DNA of 38,133 bases from Verrucomicrobiota bacterium (GCA_003176045.1 PSRM01000061.1:1-38133), one strand, 5' to 3'; shown: positions 1 to 8,533, numbered from the stretch's first letter. Notes: generated from the letters alone by a model not told the origin. Translations and numbers: made by a program.

Positions 1-857
1 AGGTCCGGTTTCAAATATTCCGGGAACCTCGCCGTACCAGTGCTGAGCCGGAATTGTTCGAGGCTCAAGCGCGTTGGCCAGCGCTGGGCGCTCAGGACTT
101 TGATGTCCTTTTGCCAATCCAGCTTCTGGCCGGGAAAACACCTCCATTGGACGCCATCCACCAGGTGCGTGCCCACATCCGGGATCGCCTCGCCCTCCTG
201 GCGGACATCGTAGAACCATGCGGGGCGAGTGAGCGTTTTTCCGGCCACTTCCTTATAGAAATTGTGAACGCTCTCCATAATAACCGCCGGATGATCCGGC
301 GTCCCCTTCTCCAGTTCGCCAAAAATTTCCGGCATTCTGGCCAGTTCGCGTTGGAGGATGCTGGTGATCTCGAAACGCTCGGTCATGATGTCGTACAGCA
401 GCACCTTCTTCGCCGCGGCCTGCTCGAACGCTTTCCGCAGCAGCACAAAATTCTCCGGAGTGATGGCCATTGGTTTATCGGCCAGGACATTGAAGCCCGC
501 TTCGACTGAGCGGGCGATGTATTCCGTTTTGTGAGCATTGTTCCCTGCAAGCACAACAACGTTGCCGGCCTTTTCCTTGATCATTCGGTTAAGAAAATCC
601 GGCCCGGAATAGACCTGCTCCTGCCAATGCGTTGGATCCTGCGCGCGATTGTTGAAGCTCGCGATGCGCTGAAGATGGTCCTGGAGTTCCGGCCCGGCTG
701 GCGCATAAACATGTACGATCGGGTTCACCTGCGGATACATTGATTTTTGGACCAGGCCGGCATGGAAGTGGCCGGGGTCGAGCGTGATGAGGTGGACCGT
801 TTCGGCGCAGAATACGATGCGCGAGAGCATTAATGCGGCCAGTACAGCGGCCCACAT
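1..857 (-). CDS. Putative Gfo/Idh/MocA-type oxidoreductase, exported (3' end outside window)
   Basis: The reading frame is open from the window edge to an ATG at 857, 285 codons so far, so the C-terminus is missing. The start gives a hydrophobic signal-like segment (MWAAVLAALMLSRIVFCAE). It is followed by HLITLDPGHFHAGLVQ, a Rossmann-like beginning that I know from proteins annotated 'putative oxidoreductase' with a dedicated C-terminal domain. Later, ADKPMAI matches the EKP/DKP lysine motif of Gfo/Idh/MocA dehydrogenases, and IPDVGTHLVDGVQW fits the middle of that fold. A likely role is NAD(P)-dependent oxidation or reduction of a sugar-derived compound (inference). An in-frame ATG exists at 950, but the added residues are encoded by the inverted repeat 876-1009, so 857 is preferred. 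It is the third gene of a minus-strand series with the Tat oxidoreductase and the ThuA-like gene. Confidence 0.8.
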   Translation of the reverse strand, partial: MWAAVLAALMLSRIVFCAETVHLITLDPGHFHAGLVQKSMYPQVNPIVHVYAPAGPELQDHLQRIASFNNRAQDPTHWQEQVYSGPDFLNRMIKEKAGNVVVLAGNNAHKTEYIARSVEAGFNVLADKPMAITPENFVLLRKAFEQAAAKKVLLYDIMTERFEITSILQRELARMPEIFGELEKGTPDHPAVIMESVHNFYKEVAGKTLTRPAWFYDVRQEGEAIPDVGTHLVDGVQWRCFPGQKLDWQKDIKVLSAQRWPTRLSLEQFRLSTGTARFPEYLKPD

Positions 858-875
858 TCGGCAGCGAGCGGACTC

Positions 876-1009
876 GTAGCGCAGGTTTCCAACCTGCTGT
901 ATCGCAGTGCTTCCAGCCTGCAGACGCTTCGAAAATCCGAGCATCGTCATGATTGGTAAGGCGTGCCGATTGGAAATCGGCGACACAGCAGGTTGGAAAC
1001 CTGCGCTAC
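876..1009. repeat. Inverted repeat element between two oxidoreductase genes
   Basis: A 25-bp arm at 876-900 is exactly complementary to 985-1009. Each arm holds a small palindrome of its own (AGGTTTCCAACCT), and a third hairpin (CCGATTGGAAATCGG) lies at 966-980. The element fills the gap between the stop at 1018 and the next start at 857. It resembles dispersed REP-like palindromes. It could act as an intercistronic RNA structure (inference). Confidence 0.8.
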
Positions 1010-1017
1010 GCATCGGC

Positions 1018-2406
1018 TCATACTCGCTTCAAGATGTTCTGCGTTCCATACGGCGCGCGTTGGGGGCGCGATAGCATTGCGTTGGCTTCGGCATCGCCCA
1101 CAAATTTCTCCTTATGGGGATCCCAGCGGAGCTTGCGTCCGAGTTTCATGGCAATCCAGCCAAGGATGCAGGCGCTGGTCGAGCGATGGGCCTGCTCTGG
1201 ATTGGTGGAACCAGGCTTGCGCGTCCGGATGCTCTGCAGCCAATCCAAATGATGATCGGTGCTGGAGTGGAGATGGATTTCTTTTGGGCCGATTTTTGAT
1301 TCGAGGATCTCGGGCGAACTGGCTGCGATAGGTTTGCCTTTGGTCACCGTCGGATCGCTGGCAGTGGCTTTGGTCCCGCCACGACTCACGAAAACCCAGC
1401 CCTCGCTGCCCTCGAACCGCACGCCGTTATCGAACTTGTTGTCGAATACCACGGTCACGCCGTTGGCGTACTTAGCTTCAATATGGTAAGGGCCGTGAAC
1501 ATTCCAAAGTCCGCTGGTGGGAAATTTCGCAGTGCCTTCGATTTGTATGGGTCCGGTCAGTTCAGTGTTCATGCCCCAATGGGCGATGTCCACATGATGT
1601 GACCCCCAACCGGTGATCATCCCCAGGCAATAGGATTCAATGCGCAGCCAGCCGGGACGGTCTTTAATGCTGTTTTGGGGATGAACACGTTCTTCCGTAT
1701 AGGGCGCCATCGGAGTGCAGCCCAGCCACATCTCATAATTCAAGTTAGGCGGCACGGGCATTTCAGTGGGGTCGCCGCCTGCGGGGTCGGTGGGAAGGCC
1801 GATCTGGATTCTGTGCAACTTGCCAATCCGCCCGTTGCGGACCAGTTCGCACGCTCGCCGAAATTGAGGCCACGGCGAATCGGAGCGCTGTTGGCTGCCG
1901 ATTTGAAAGGCGCGCTTCTTCGAGCGTAGAACATTTGCCACGGTCCTACCCTCCGCAACGGTCATGGCCAAAGGCTTTTGCACATAGACATCCTTGCCGG
2001 CCAAAGCAGCGGCAATGACCAATTCCGCGTGCCAATGGTCGGGTGTGCTAATGGCCACCGCATCCATGTCGCGCGCCTTGAGCACATCATGATAATTGGC
2101 AAAGACCTGAACCGAGGAGGCGCCGGGCGCCCCCGCCTGTTTAGAATAGTAATCCTCGACGAATTGTTTGGCGTGCGCGGCGCGTTTAGAGTCGAGGTCG
2201 CACACAGCTACAATGCGGGCCATGTCATGTTTGATGATGCCTGGCATATCCATCTCGTGCGCAATGCGCCCACAGCCGATTTGAGCGATGTGGATTTTGT
2301 TGCTCGGTGCGTCCTTCCCGAGGAGCGAGACCGGCACGATACTCGGCAACGCGGCCGCCCCAATCGTGGCAAAGAGTGAGTTCTGAAGAAATTGTCTGCG
2401 ATTCAT
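1018..2406 (-). CDS. Tat-exported Gfo/Idh/MocA family oxidoreductase
   Basis: This is a 462-residue protein that starts with a twin-arginine signal (MNRRQFLQNSLFATIGAAAL), so it is probably exported folded with its cofactor. The nucleotide-binding loop is seen as AQIGCGRIAH near residues 41-50. The catalytic-region lysine motif is YVQKPLAM with Lys144, where the family usually has EKP. The length fits the Tat-carrying Gfo/Idh/MocA proteins common in Verrucomicrobiota and Planctomycetota, which act on sugars or sugar derivatives with a tightly bound NAD(P). The substrate cannot be read from sequence. Upstream is a ThuA-like gene, a frequent partner in putative carbohydrate-utilisation clusters, and downstream a second oxidoreductase. 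A 7-bp tandem array (2420-2513) lies directly upstream of the start. Confidence 0.92.
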   Translation of the reverse strand: MNRRQFLQNSLFATIGAAALPSIVPVSLLGKDAPSNKIHIAQIGCGRIAHEMDMPGIIKHDMARIVAVCDLDSKRAAHAKQFVEDYYSKQAGAPGASSVQVFANYHDVLKARDMDAVAISTPDHWHAELVIAAALAGKDVYVQKPLAMTVAEGRTVANVLRSKKRAFQIGSQQRSDSPWPQFRRACELVRNGRIGKLHRIQIGLPTDPAGGDPTEMPVPPNLNYEMWLGCTPMAPYTEERVHPQNSIKDRPGWLRIESYCLGMITGWGSHHVDIAHWGMNTELTGPIQIEGTAKFPTSGLWNVHGPYHIEAKYANGVTVVFDNKFDNGVRFEGSEGWVFVSRGGTKATASDPTVTKGKPIAASSPEILESKIGPKEIHLHSSTDHHLDWLQSIRTRKPGSTNPEQAHRSTSACILGWIAMKLGRKLRWDPHKEKFVGDAEANAMLSRPQRAPYGTQNILKRV

Positions 2407-2419
2407 AAATCAAAAAGCA

Positions 2420-2513
2420 GTCAGTAGTCAGTAGTCAGTAGTCAGTAGTCAGTAGTCCGTAGTCAGTGGTCTGTGGTCCGTAGTCAGTGGTCAGTAGTCC
2501 GTGGTCCGTGGTC
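2420..2513. repeat. Heptanucleotide tandem array, unit GTCAGTA
   Basis: About 13 copies of a 7-bp unit (GTCAGTA with variants GTCCGTA, GTCTGTG and GTCCGTG) fill the gap between the ThuA-like stop and the oxidoreductase start. The first five copies are identical and later ones diverge. There are no unique spacers, so this is not a CRISPR array. It resembles the short tandemly repeated repetitive (STRR) sequences of cyanobacteria. Confidence 0.9.
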
Positions 2514-2519
2514 TTTTAG

Positions 2520-2538
2520 TTCACGTTTCACGTTTCAC
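2520..2538. repeat. Short heptamer array TTCACGT overlapping a stop codon
   Basis: Two and a half copies of TTCACGT lie at the 3' end of the ThuA-like gene, so its last residues and its TGA stop are made of repeat sequence. The identical 19-mer occurs at 15634-15652, and the same unit on the other strand occurs at 9241-9268. Confidence 0.8.
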
Positions 2539-3321
2539 CTCCCCCATCGCCCACAAAATCCCCCCCAGAATCAGTTTCGTGAACTTCGGGTCGGAGTAAT
2601 GCTCCGGTTTATGGCCGAGAGCCGTGTACCACTCGCGGCCTCCATCGAATTGATGGCGCCACGCAAGAGGAAATTCATCGCCGAATTTTTTGCCTGGATA
2701 CTTTTCTTTGCCCGGATCGTCCAATTTGGTCAGGTCGCCCGCCAGCAGCACGTGCAGATCGTCCGGCATGTGATCCACGTAATAGAACTCGTCTGTCCAC
2801 TCAAAAGTAGCGGGCAAGTGTGCCGTGGAAGAGTCCTTGGCATCTTTTACATAAACGGTGAAGGATTGCATTTTGGCATGACGGATGAATTTTCCTCCTA
2901 GCACACTCCAGAACCAGGGCCACTTGCGCATTGAGCCTGAGGCAGAGTGAATGCCGACGAAGCCGCCTCCTGCCCGAATGTAAGCTTGAAAAGCGGCTTT
3001 CTGTTCCTCTGAGTCGAAGATCTCGTTATTCGTATTGTCGAAAACGATGACCCGATAGCGCTTCAGGTTTTCGCCGGTGAAAACCGCAGGATCATTCGAG
3101 ACGTCCACACCGAAATGGTTTTCGGTGCCTAGCTTTTTAATGGCTTCGACGCTGGCTGGAATATTGTCGTGGACATACAGGCCTTTGCCGATCTGGTTTT
3201 TGGTATAAACGAGAATCCGCGGCTCGGCTTCGGCAGCGTCGCAAGGGGAGAGACTTAGACCTGTGGCAATAAACAGCCCCGCCAGCGCTAGTATTGCCAG
3301 GGCGCAACGCGGACATCTCAT
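2521..3321 (-). CDS. ThuA-like domain protein, exported
   Basis: A protein of 266 residues from the ATG at 3321. A signal peptide comes first (hydrophobic ALAILALAGLFIATGLSL, cleavage likely near CDAAEA). The ThuA-like, glutamine-amidotransferase-like fold follows: RILVYTK at the start, VIVFDNTNNEIF, then FQAYIRAGGGFVGIHSAS, and near the end ALGHKPEHYSDPKF. ThuA proteins are linked to trehalose and other sugar utilisation, and in this phylum they often sit beside Gfo/Idh/MocA oxidoreductases, as here. The frame is open up to 3696, but that extension is translated from a composite palindromic repeat and has no signal peptide. The chosen ATG lies at the very edge of that repeat. The C-terminal residues VKRET and the stop come from a TTCACGT heptamer array. 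Confidence 0.88.
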   Translation of the reverse strand: MRCPRCALAILALAGLFIATGLSLSPCDAAEAEPRILVYTKNQIGKGLYVHDNIPASVEAIKKLGTENHFGVDVSNDPAVFTGENLKRYRVIVFDNTNNEIFDSEEQKAAFQAYIRAGGGFVGIHSASGSMRKWPWFWSVLGGKFIRHAKMQSFTVYVKDAKDSSTAHLPATFEWTDEFYYVDHMPDDLHVLLAGDLTKLDDPGKEKYPGKKFGDEFPLAWRHQFDGGREWYTALGHKPEHYSDPKFTKLILGGILWAMGEVKRET

Positions 3322-3466
3322 TAGCACCGCGGCTTTAGCCCGGTGTATAAGTGCCGGAATAGCCTTAAGCCGTTTTAACGGCTTCTCTTGCCAGGTGGCA
3401 AGCTGTTGAAACAGTTCGCCCGGTTTTCCTGCGCTGCGGCACCGGGCTAAAGCCACGGTGTTAATG
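3319..3466. repeat. Composite palindromic repeat carrying the start codon of the ThuA-like gene
   Basis: Outer arms at 3319-3345 and 3440-3466 are near-perfect inverted copies (CATTAGCACCG against CGGTGTTAATG at their outer ends). Inside are two further hairpins, TAAGCCGTTTTAACGGCTT near 3366-3384 and GGCAAGCTGTTGAAACAGTT near 3398-3417. The same CATTAACACCGGGCT arm appears as a perfect palindrome at 23681-23726 and, degraded, near 4483. Confidence 0.75.
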
Positions 3467-3710
3467 AGAAGGCAAGCGCCGAACGGAAATACACTGGCTA
3501 GCCCGGTAAATAACTGCGAGTTCAGATTTAGTCGCATACACAAATCAGACGAATCGAAAATCATTTTATTGAGCCAAGCGCCAAATGGAAGGTGGATTGC
3601 GTGCCTTTTACTTTGGCAAATGACGTTAATTTGAGCGCTTGCCGTGTTTTGCGGCTCATGATGTGGTTGGGAGCGCGACATGTCCGCGCACTCCAAATCT
3701 CGCCTTCATG
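3467..3710. other. Non-coding stretch upstream of the ThuA-like gene
   Basis: No convincing gene is seen. Near 3671-3694 there is a fragment of the GGACATGTCC/GCGCACTCC palindrome family. A promoter for the minus-strand ThuA/oxidoreductase genes should lie here or inside the neighbouring repeat, but no clear -35/-10 pair can be named. Confidence 0.5.
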
Positions 3711-4343
3711 TTAACCCTTGATCGGAGGCGGCGGAGGCGCCGCCACCCTTCTCCTACTATGCCCGAATTGAACGCTCATCCCTACCACACCCAGAAGGAG
3801 CCAGGCTATCAGAGGCACGAATTCCGGAAGCCCTCGCGGTACAGGCGGCATTCCGCCCACTACGAAAGGAAATGGCGCGGAGGTACCTGCCAAAAAGTGC
3901 AGGACTCCCGCTACAACCAACCAGGCGCCGGTGAATCCTGTGGCCACGATGATCATAAACTTCTGGATTGCCAGGACAATCAGACCGCACACGACGGCGC
4001 AAGCCAGGATGATCATCACCTGCATTTGACCGCCGCCCGCGCTGAAGAATGAACTGGCGATGAGCGTGCCAAAGCCCGCGCCCAGCAGAAAAAGCCCCAG
4101 GTAAAACAGCCAGATGCACAACACAGCGCCGATCACGCCGCCCACCAGGGCGCACACCGATGGAGTGATCGTGCCGGAAGGGGCAAAGTTCAGTCCCGCC
4201 GTCCATCCCGCGGTCGCCCCGGCGATGAAGCCCGTAATTGCGAGCACGACCTTCAATATCCGATAGCCCCAAAAACAGCCCAGCACACCGCCGAGAATCC
4301 CGCTGACCGCAGCCACATCGTTTGGTGAGAAGTTGGTGTTCAT
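3711..4343 (-). CDS. Multi-pass membrane protein, DUF4203/TMEM198-like
   Basis: This 210-residue protein has about six or seven hydrophobic segments: VSGILGGVLGCFWGYRIL, VVLAITGFIAGATAGW, CALVGGVIGAVLCIWLFYLG, LLGAGFGTLIAS, VMIILACAVVCGLIVLAI, IVATGFTGAWLVVAGVLHFL and FVPLIAWLLLGVVGMSVQF. The glycine-rich helices and the repeated G-x-x-x-G spacing fit the DUF4203 (TMEM198-like) family. Function is unknown. The C-terminus is basic and proline-rich (SRRRVAAPPPPP), probably cytoplasmic. The start at 4343 gives a short polar N-terminus (MNTNFSPNDV). It appears to be a single-gene unit. Confidence 0.8.
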   Translation of the reverse strand: MNTNFSPNDVAAVSGILGGVLGCFWGYRILKVVLAITGFIAGATAGWTAGLNFAPSGTITPSVCALVGGVIGAVLCIWLFYLGLFLLGAGFGTLIASSFFSAGGGQMQVMIILACAVVCGLIVLAIQKFMIIVATGFTGAWLVVAGVLHFLAGTSAPFPFVVGGMPPVPRGLPEFVPLIAWLLLGVVGMSVQFGHSRRRVAAPPPPPIKG

Positions 4344-4649
4344 TGAAAGCGTTCGCGCCGAGTCAAGTCGGGTCCTTTAATTTAAAAATTTAACGCAAAG
4401 GCGCAAAGACGCAAAGTCGGTAAAGGACATAGCGCCCTAACTAAAGACCGATATAGGTAATCCCTTAGTCGCGGCGGAATCTCATTAACACTGGCTTCAG
4501 CCAGGTGAAGAAGGCGCCGAAACCCGCATAAACTGTTTCAACAGTTTATGCTCTCCCGCCACCACGGATCCATTACGGATATAGGGCCTCTGCCCCTTGC
4601 CTGCGAAAGTAAAACCTAGCATGTTACGAGCGTAACTCCCTCTGGGCGT
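4344..4649. other. Intergenic region with repeat fragments
   Basis: This 306-bp gap between divergent genes holds three copies of CGCAAAG with one-base spacers (4394-4418), a degraded copy of the CATTAACAC/GGCTTCAGCC palindrome (about 4483-4510), and a perfect 12-bp-arm hairpin at 4526-4551. No gene was found. Promoters for both flanking genes are expected here. Confidence 0.5.
4526..4551. repeat. Perfect hairpin, 12-bp arms
   Basis: GCATAAACTGTT and its exact complement flank a 2-base loop. There is no U-tract after it on either strand, so it is a palindromic repeat more than a terminator. Confidence 0.6.
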
Positions 4650-5225
4650 ATGAAAAAATGTACTTGGTGTGGCAAAGAGTATCCTGATGACGCAAAGGTT
4701 TGTAGCATAGACGGACGGCCTTTAGAGGGCGAGCAAACCCAAACGCAGACCGGACCTGGTTCACCTGTCGGCGAAATTAACCTGAGTTGGGAAATGCTTA
4801 CCGAATTACGAAAGCTTCGGAAGCTCAACTTATTTACACTTATTCTCACTCTCGTCTCTGCGGCAGGCTGTGTGCTGCTGATTATCGCCTTTCTAATTGG
4901 CGCTCAGTACCGCTCCACCCGGCAAACCACCGCTCGAACCTCTTCTCGGTCAAACCCGTGGAGCCAGGTTCGAACGGCCGTTGAGGAACAGGACTTTGCG
5001 CGGGCATTAACTCTGGCTAACGACGTAATTGCTCGGAATCCGAGTGATTACTACGGTTATACTTACCTGGGATATGTTTATCTCGCGTTAGGGGATTTGA
5101 CTAATTCTCAAGCCAATTACCAGCGCGCTTTTGAATTATGGCCTGTCGAGGAGAACGAAAAGAACTTGAATGCGATCAAGAGTCGGATTGCCATTGAACA
5201 CCAGAAGCAACTAGAGAAAAAATAA
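4650..5225 (+). CDS. Zinc-ribbon, membrane-anchored TPR protein
   Basis: This 191-residue protein begins with a short zinc-ribbon-like motif (CTWCGKEYPDDAKVCSIDG: a CxxC followed by a single Cys, so the second pair is incomplete). A polar linker and a basic stretch (LRKLRKLN) follow, then one transmembrane helix near residues 60-85 (LFTLILTLVSAAGCVLLIIAFLIG). The C-terminal half contains about two TPR units (ARALTLANDVIARNPSDYYGYTYLGYVYLALGDLTNSQANYQRAFELWP). The likely topology is a cytoplasmic ribbon and a periplasmic TPR (inference). Function is unknown; TPRs suggest a scaffold. The next gene, sdhB, is convergent and ends 25 bp away. Confidence 0.82.
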   Translation: MKKCTWCGKEYPDDAKVCSIDGRPLEGEQTQTQTGPGSPVGEINLSWEMLTELRKLRKLNLFTLILTLVSAAGCVLLIIAFLIGAQYRSTRQTTARTSSRSNPWSQVRTAVEEQDFARALTLANDVIARNPSDYYGYTYLGYVYLALGDLTNSQANYQRAFELWPVEENEKNLNAIKSRIAIEHQKQLEKK

Positions 5226-5249
5226 TTTGCGAAGAGGCAAGGGTTGCTA

Positions 5250-6002
5250 TCACCGTTCACTTCCCTTCAAAATCGCCGCCCCATAATCCCGGTTCATCTT
5301 TGCGATGAAGCTGAGGCTGATTTCTTTGGGGCAGACTGCCTCGCAAGAAGCGGTGACAGTGCAGTTGCCGAAACCTTCGGCATCCATCTGCTTGACCATG
5401 TTTAGAACACGTCGGTCTTTTTCGATTTTGCCCTGGGGGAGCAGGTTGAGGTGAGAAACTTTGGCGGCGACGAAGAGCATTGCAGACGCATTTTTACAGA
5501 CGGCCACGCAGGCGCCACAACCGATGCACGCCGCTGCGTCCATCGAGCTGTCGGCGGTGGTCTTCGCTATTGGAATCGCGTTGCCGTCCGGAGTGCCGCC
5601 AGTATTTACTGACACGAAGCCGCCGGCCTGGATGATGCGATCGAAAGCACCGCGGTCGGTGATGAGATCTTTGACCACCGGAAACGCTTTGGCGCGCCAG
5701 GGCTCTACCGTAATGGTCTGGCCCTCCTGGAAATGGCGCATGTAAAGCTCGCAGGTGGTGGTGCCGCGCTGGCCGCCGTGCGGGATGCCGCCGATCACGA
5801 GCGAACACATGCCGCAGATGCCCTCTCGGCAATCCGAATCAAAAGCGATCGGGTCCTGGCCGCTGGCGAGCAGTCCCTCGTTCACCACGTCCAGCATCTC
5901 CAGGAACGACATGTCGGGGAGGATGTTCCGCGCTTCGTAAGTTTCGAACCCGCCGGGAGAGGACGAGTTCTTCTGGCGCCAGACTTTGAGCGTAAAATTC
6001 AT
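5250..6002 (-). CDS. sdhB: Succinate dehydrogenase/fumarate reductase iron-sulfur subunit
   Basis: The product is 250 residues from the ATG at 6002; a TTG two codons upstream is less likely. It carries electrons between the flavoprotein SdhA and the membrane subunit. The plant-type [2Fe-2S] ligands are in [12 protein letters not shown] (Cys58, Cys63, Cys66) and TTTC (Cys84). The C-terminal clusters use [11 protein letters not shown] (Cys159, 162, 165, 169) with Cys214, Cys220 and Cys224. The form matches the b558-type enzymes of Bacteroidetes, Chlamydiae and epsilonproteobacteria. It is the last gene of sdhC-A-B. About 170 bp separate it from sdhA, and that gap is largely a GAAATCC heptamer array ending 5 bp upstream of the start. 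Confidence 0.95.
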   Translation of the reverse strand: MNFTLKVWRQKNSSSPGGFETYEARNILPDMSFLEMLDVVNEGLLASGQDPIAFDSDCREGICGMCSLVIGGIPHGGQRGTTTCELYMRHFQEGQTITVEPWRAKAFPVVKDLITDRGAFDRIIQAGGFVSVNTGGTPDGNAIPIAKTTADSSMDAAACIGCGACVAVCKNASAMLFVAAKVSHLNLLPQGKIEKDRRVLNMVKQMDAEGFGNCTVTASCEAVCPKEISLSFIAKMNRDYGAAILKGSER

Positions 6003-6007
6003 GAACA

Positions 6008-6077
6008 AAAATCCGAAATCCGAAATCCCAAATCCAAGGGCTTAAACCCGAAATCCGAAACCCGAAATCCGAAATCA
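6008..6077. repeat. Heptamer array GAAATCC upstream of sdhB
   Basis: Four units at 6008-6035, a 14-bp degenerate step and four more units at 6050-6077 form a 7-bp-period array. The remaining gap towards sdhA (about 6137-6174) has further related units in the opposite sense (TTCGGAT, TTCGGGC). The same unit on the other strand is at 16251-16278. Confidence 0.85.
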
Positions 6078-6174
6078 GGAGCTTGGATGATTCTAGCCCA
6101 AGTGGCGGAGCCGCGTAGGCTCGCTTGGGCCTCGCCCCTCGGACTTCGAGCTTCGGATTTCGGACTTCGGGCTT

Positions 6175-8091
6175 TCACTTATAGCTCCTCGTGCTCATGT
6201 GGACCTCTTCATAGACCAGAGGCTCCTTGTGCAGGACCGGCGCCTTGCCCTCACCCTGGTATTCCCAGGCAGCCACATAGGCGAAATTCTCATCATCACG
6301 CTTGGCCTCGCCGTCCGGTGTCTGAAATTCTTCGCGGAAATGGCCACCGCAGGATTCGCGGCGGTGCAAGGCGTCCTGGCAGAGCAGTTCAGCGAACTCC
6401 ATGAAGTCCGCCACGCGGCCTGCATATTCGAGCGCCTGGTTCAGTTCGCCGTTTTCTCCGGTAACGCTCACGTTTTTCCAGAATTCATCGCGCAATTCGG
6501 GAATTCGTTTTAGCGCTTCCTTCAACCCCGCCTCGTTGCGCGCCATGCCGCACTTCTCCCAGAGCAACCTGCCCAGTTCGCGGTGGAAAGAGGTCACGGT
6601 CCGTTTGCCTTTGATAGCCAGGAGTTTTGTCTCGAACGCGGCAACTTCGGCCTCCGCCTTTTTGAACTCCGGATTGCTGCTGGATGGTTTGGCCATTTTG
6701 GCTGACGCAAAATAATTCCCGATCGTGTAGGGCAGCACAAAATAGCCGTCCGCCAGACCCTGCATCAGCGCGCTGGCACCCAGGCGATTGGCGCCGTGGT
6801 CGGAGAAATTGGCTTCGCCCAGGACGAAAAGGCCAGGCAACGTTCCCATTAGATCATAATCCACCCAGAGCCCGCCCATCGTATAATGCAGGGCAGGATA
6901 GATTCGCATCGGGCCGCGATAGGCATTCTCGCCGGTGATCTTCTCGTACATATCGAACAGATTCCCGTAACGGTCGCGGATCACCGGCTCACCCAACCGT
7001 TTGCAGGCGTCGGCGAAGTCGAGATAAACGCCGCGGCCTCCAGGCCCCACACCCCGGCCTTCATCGCAAACTTCTTTGGCCGCTCTGGATGAAATATCGC
7101 GCGGGGCGAGATTGCCAAAACTCGGATATTTACGCTCCAAAAAATAGTCGCGGTCGGCGTCGGCGATGGAACCCGCCGGCTTTCCGCAATCCTCTTTTTT
7201 CTTTGGCACCCAAACACGGCCATCGTTACGCAGGGATTCCGACATGAGCGTCAGTTTGGATTGGTGATCGCCGGTAACGGGGATGCAGGTCGGATGGATC
7301 TGCGTATAACAAGGGTTGGCAAAGAAAGCGCCCCGCTTGTAAGCGCGCCAGATCGCGCTGGCGTTGCAGCCTTTGGCGTTAGTCGAAAGAAAGAACACAT
7401 TGCTGTAGCCACCAGTCGCGAGCACGACCGCATCGGCCGGATGTGAGGAGATGACTCCGGTGACCAGGTTCCGGACCACAATGCCTTTGGCGTGACCATC
7501 AATAACCACAACATCGAGCATTTCGGTGCGCGGATACATCTGGACCGCGCCCAATCCAATCTGGCGGCAAAGGGCCTGATAGGCCCCGAGCAAAAGCTGC
7601 TGCCCGGTCTGGCCGCGCGCATAAAACGTGCGAGACACCTGCGCTCCGCCAAAGGAGCGATTGGCGAGCAGCCCGCCGTATTCCCGGGCGAAGGGCACGC
7701 CCTGGGCCACACACTGATCAATGATGTTTACGCTCACTTCAGCCAGCCGATAAACGTTGGCTTCGCGCGAGCGGAAATCGCCTCCTTTGATCGTGTCGTA
7801 GAACAAACGGTAAATGCTGTCGCCGTCATTCTGATAATTCTTGGCCGCATTGATCCCGCCCTGCGCAGCGATGCTATGGGCGCGCCGTGGACTATCCTGG
7901 AAACAAAAGCACTTCACTTTGTAACCCAACTCCGCCATTGATGCGGCCGCCGAAGCTCCTGCCAATCCACTTCCAACGACGATAACATCGAACTTTCGCT
8001 TGTTGGCTGGGTTCACCAGTTTGAGATCAAACTTATGCTTCTCCCATTTCTGGGCCAGCGGGCCGGAGGGAGTTTTGGAATCGAGCGTCAT
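6175..8091 (-). CDS. sdhA: Succinate dehydrogenase/fumarate reductase flavoprotein subunit
   Basis: A 638-residue flavoprotein that oxidises succinate (or reduces fumarate). The FAD-binding loop is [12 protein letters not shown] (about residues 36-47). [13 protein letters not shown] contains His72, the usual site of covalent FAD attachment. The substrate region is visible as HPTCIPV, and the FAD-domain end as [15 protein letters not shown]. Length and motifs match the b558-family SdhA of about 640 residues. The start at 8091 was chosen because the 13 extra upstream codons open with GTG inside a GGACA...TGTCC palindrome. It sits second in sdhC-A-B but is separated from sdhC by about 440 bp of repeats, which is unusual for this operon. 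Confidence 0.95.
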   Translation of the reverse strand: MTLDSKTPSGPLAQKWEKHKFDLKLVNPANKRKFDVIVVGSGLAGASAAASMAELGYKVKCFCFQDSPRRAHSIAAQGGINAAKNYQNDGDSIYRLFYDTIKGGDFRSREANVYRLAEVSVNIIDQCVAQGVPFAREYGGLLANRSFGGAQVSRTFYARGQTGQQLLLGAYQALCRQIGLGAVQMYPRTEMLDVVVIDGHAKGIVVRNLVTGVISSHPADAVVLATGGYSNVFFLSTNAKGCNASAIWRAYKRGAFFANPCYTQIHPTCIPVTGDHQSKLTLMSESLRNDGRVWVPKKKEDCGKPAGSIADADRDYFLERKYPSFGNLAPRDISSRAAKEVCDEGRGVGPGGRGVYLDFADACKRLGEPVIRDRYGNLFDMYEKITGENAYRGPMRIYPALHYTMGGLWVDYDLMGTLPGLFVLGEANFSDHGANRLGASALMQGLADGYFVLPYTIGNYFASAKMAKPSSSNPEFKKAEAEVAAFETKLLAIKGKRTVTSFHRELGRLLWEKCGMARNEAGLKEALKRIPELRDEFWKNVSVTGENGELNQALEYAGRVADFMEFAELLCQDALHRRESCGGHFREEFQTPDGEAKRDDENFAYVAAWEYQGEGKAPVLHKEPLVYEEVHMSTRSYK

Positions 8092-8174
8092 ATTCGAACC
8101 ACTTTCGCCAAGGCCTCGGAGCTCGGACACTCCTGTCCAATGTCACTAGGATTTGAGGCTGCCCAATCTTCTAT

Positions 8175-8357
8175 AGTCCCGGAGGGACGGCAGATAATAG
8201 CCCAGCGTTTCAACGCTGGGTAGGAGAGGCTCGGGACCGTGAGTCCCGTAGGGACGACAGAAAAATCGGTTCTGCCGTCCCTACGGGACTTATTGCTCGT
8301 CCAACCCGCATCCCAGCGTTGAAACGCTGGGCTATTTTCTGTCATCCCTACGGGATT
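8175..8357. repeat. Large composite inverted repeat (REP/BIME-like)
   Basis: Two opposed units meet around an inner inverted repeat (20-bp arms at 8243-8262 and 8270-8289). The outer palindromic cores are CCCAGCGTTTCAACGCTGGG at 8201-8220 and CCCAGCGTTGAAACGCTGGG at 8312-8331, each flanked by GTCCC-GTAGGGAC-like arms at the ends. A related single copy is at 29530-29637. Confidence 0.88.
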
Positions 8358-8382
8358 AGGGGACTGAAAAGCTAGCGGTATT

Positions 8383-8478
8383 GGACATTCCTGCCCGCAG
8401 CAAGGTTGCGCGGGCGGGGAGCGCCTGAATATTTTTGACCCCTGGAGCGTTCGCGCGTTGCTGCGGACAGGAATGTCC
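8383..8478. repeat. Second inverted repeat between sdhA and sdhC
   Basis: Arms GGACATTCCTG...GCAGCAA (8383-8403) and TTGCTGC...CAGGAATGTCC (8458-8478) are near-perfect complements around a 54-bp centre with more G/C hairpins. A half copy of the outer motif (GGACACTCCTGTCC) lies at 8124-8137, just before the sdhA start. Confidence 0.75.
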
Positions 8479-8533
8479 GCGCTCCGGCTTGGCCCCGCAC
8501 GTCTTCGGGCTTCGGTTTTCGGATTTCGATATT

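Noticed and set aside
54-509. Plus-strand frame of 151 codons at the left edge
   Set aside because: It is antisense to the partial oxidoreductase, whose minus-strand translation has a signal peptide and family motifs.
2420-2513. CRISPR array
   Set aside because: The units are 7 bp and contiguous, with no unique spacers and no cas genes in the window.
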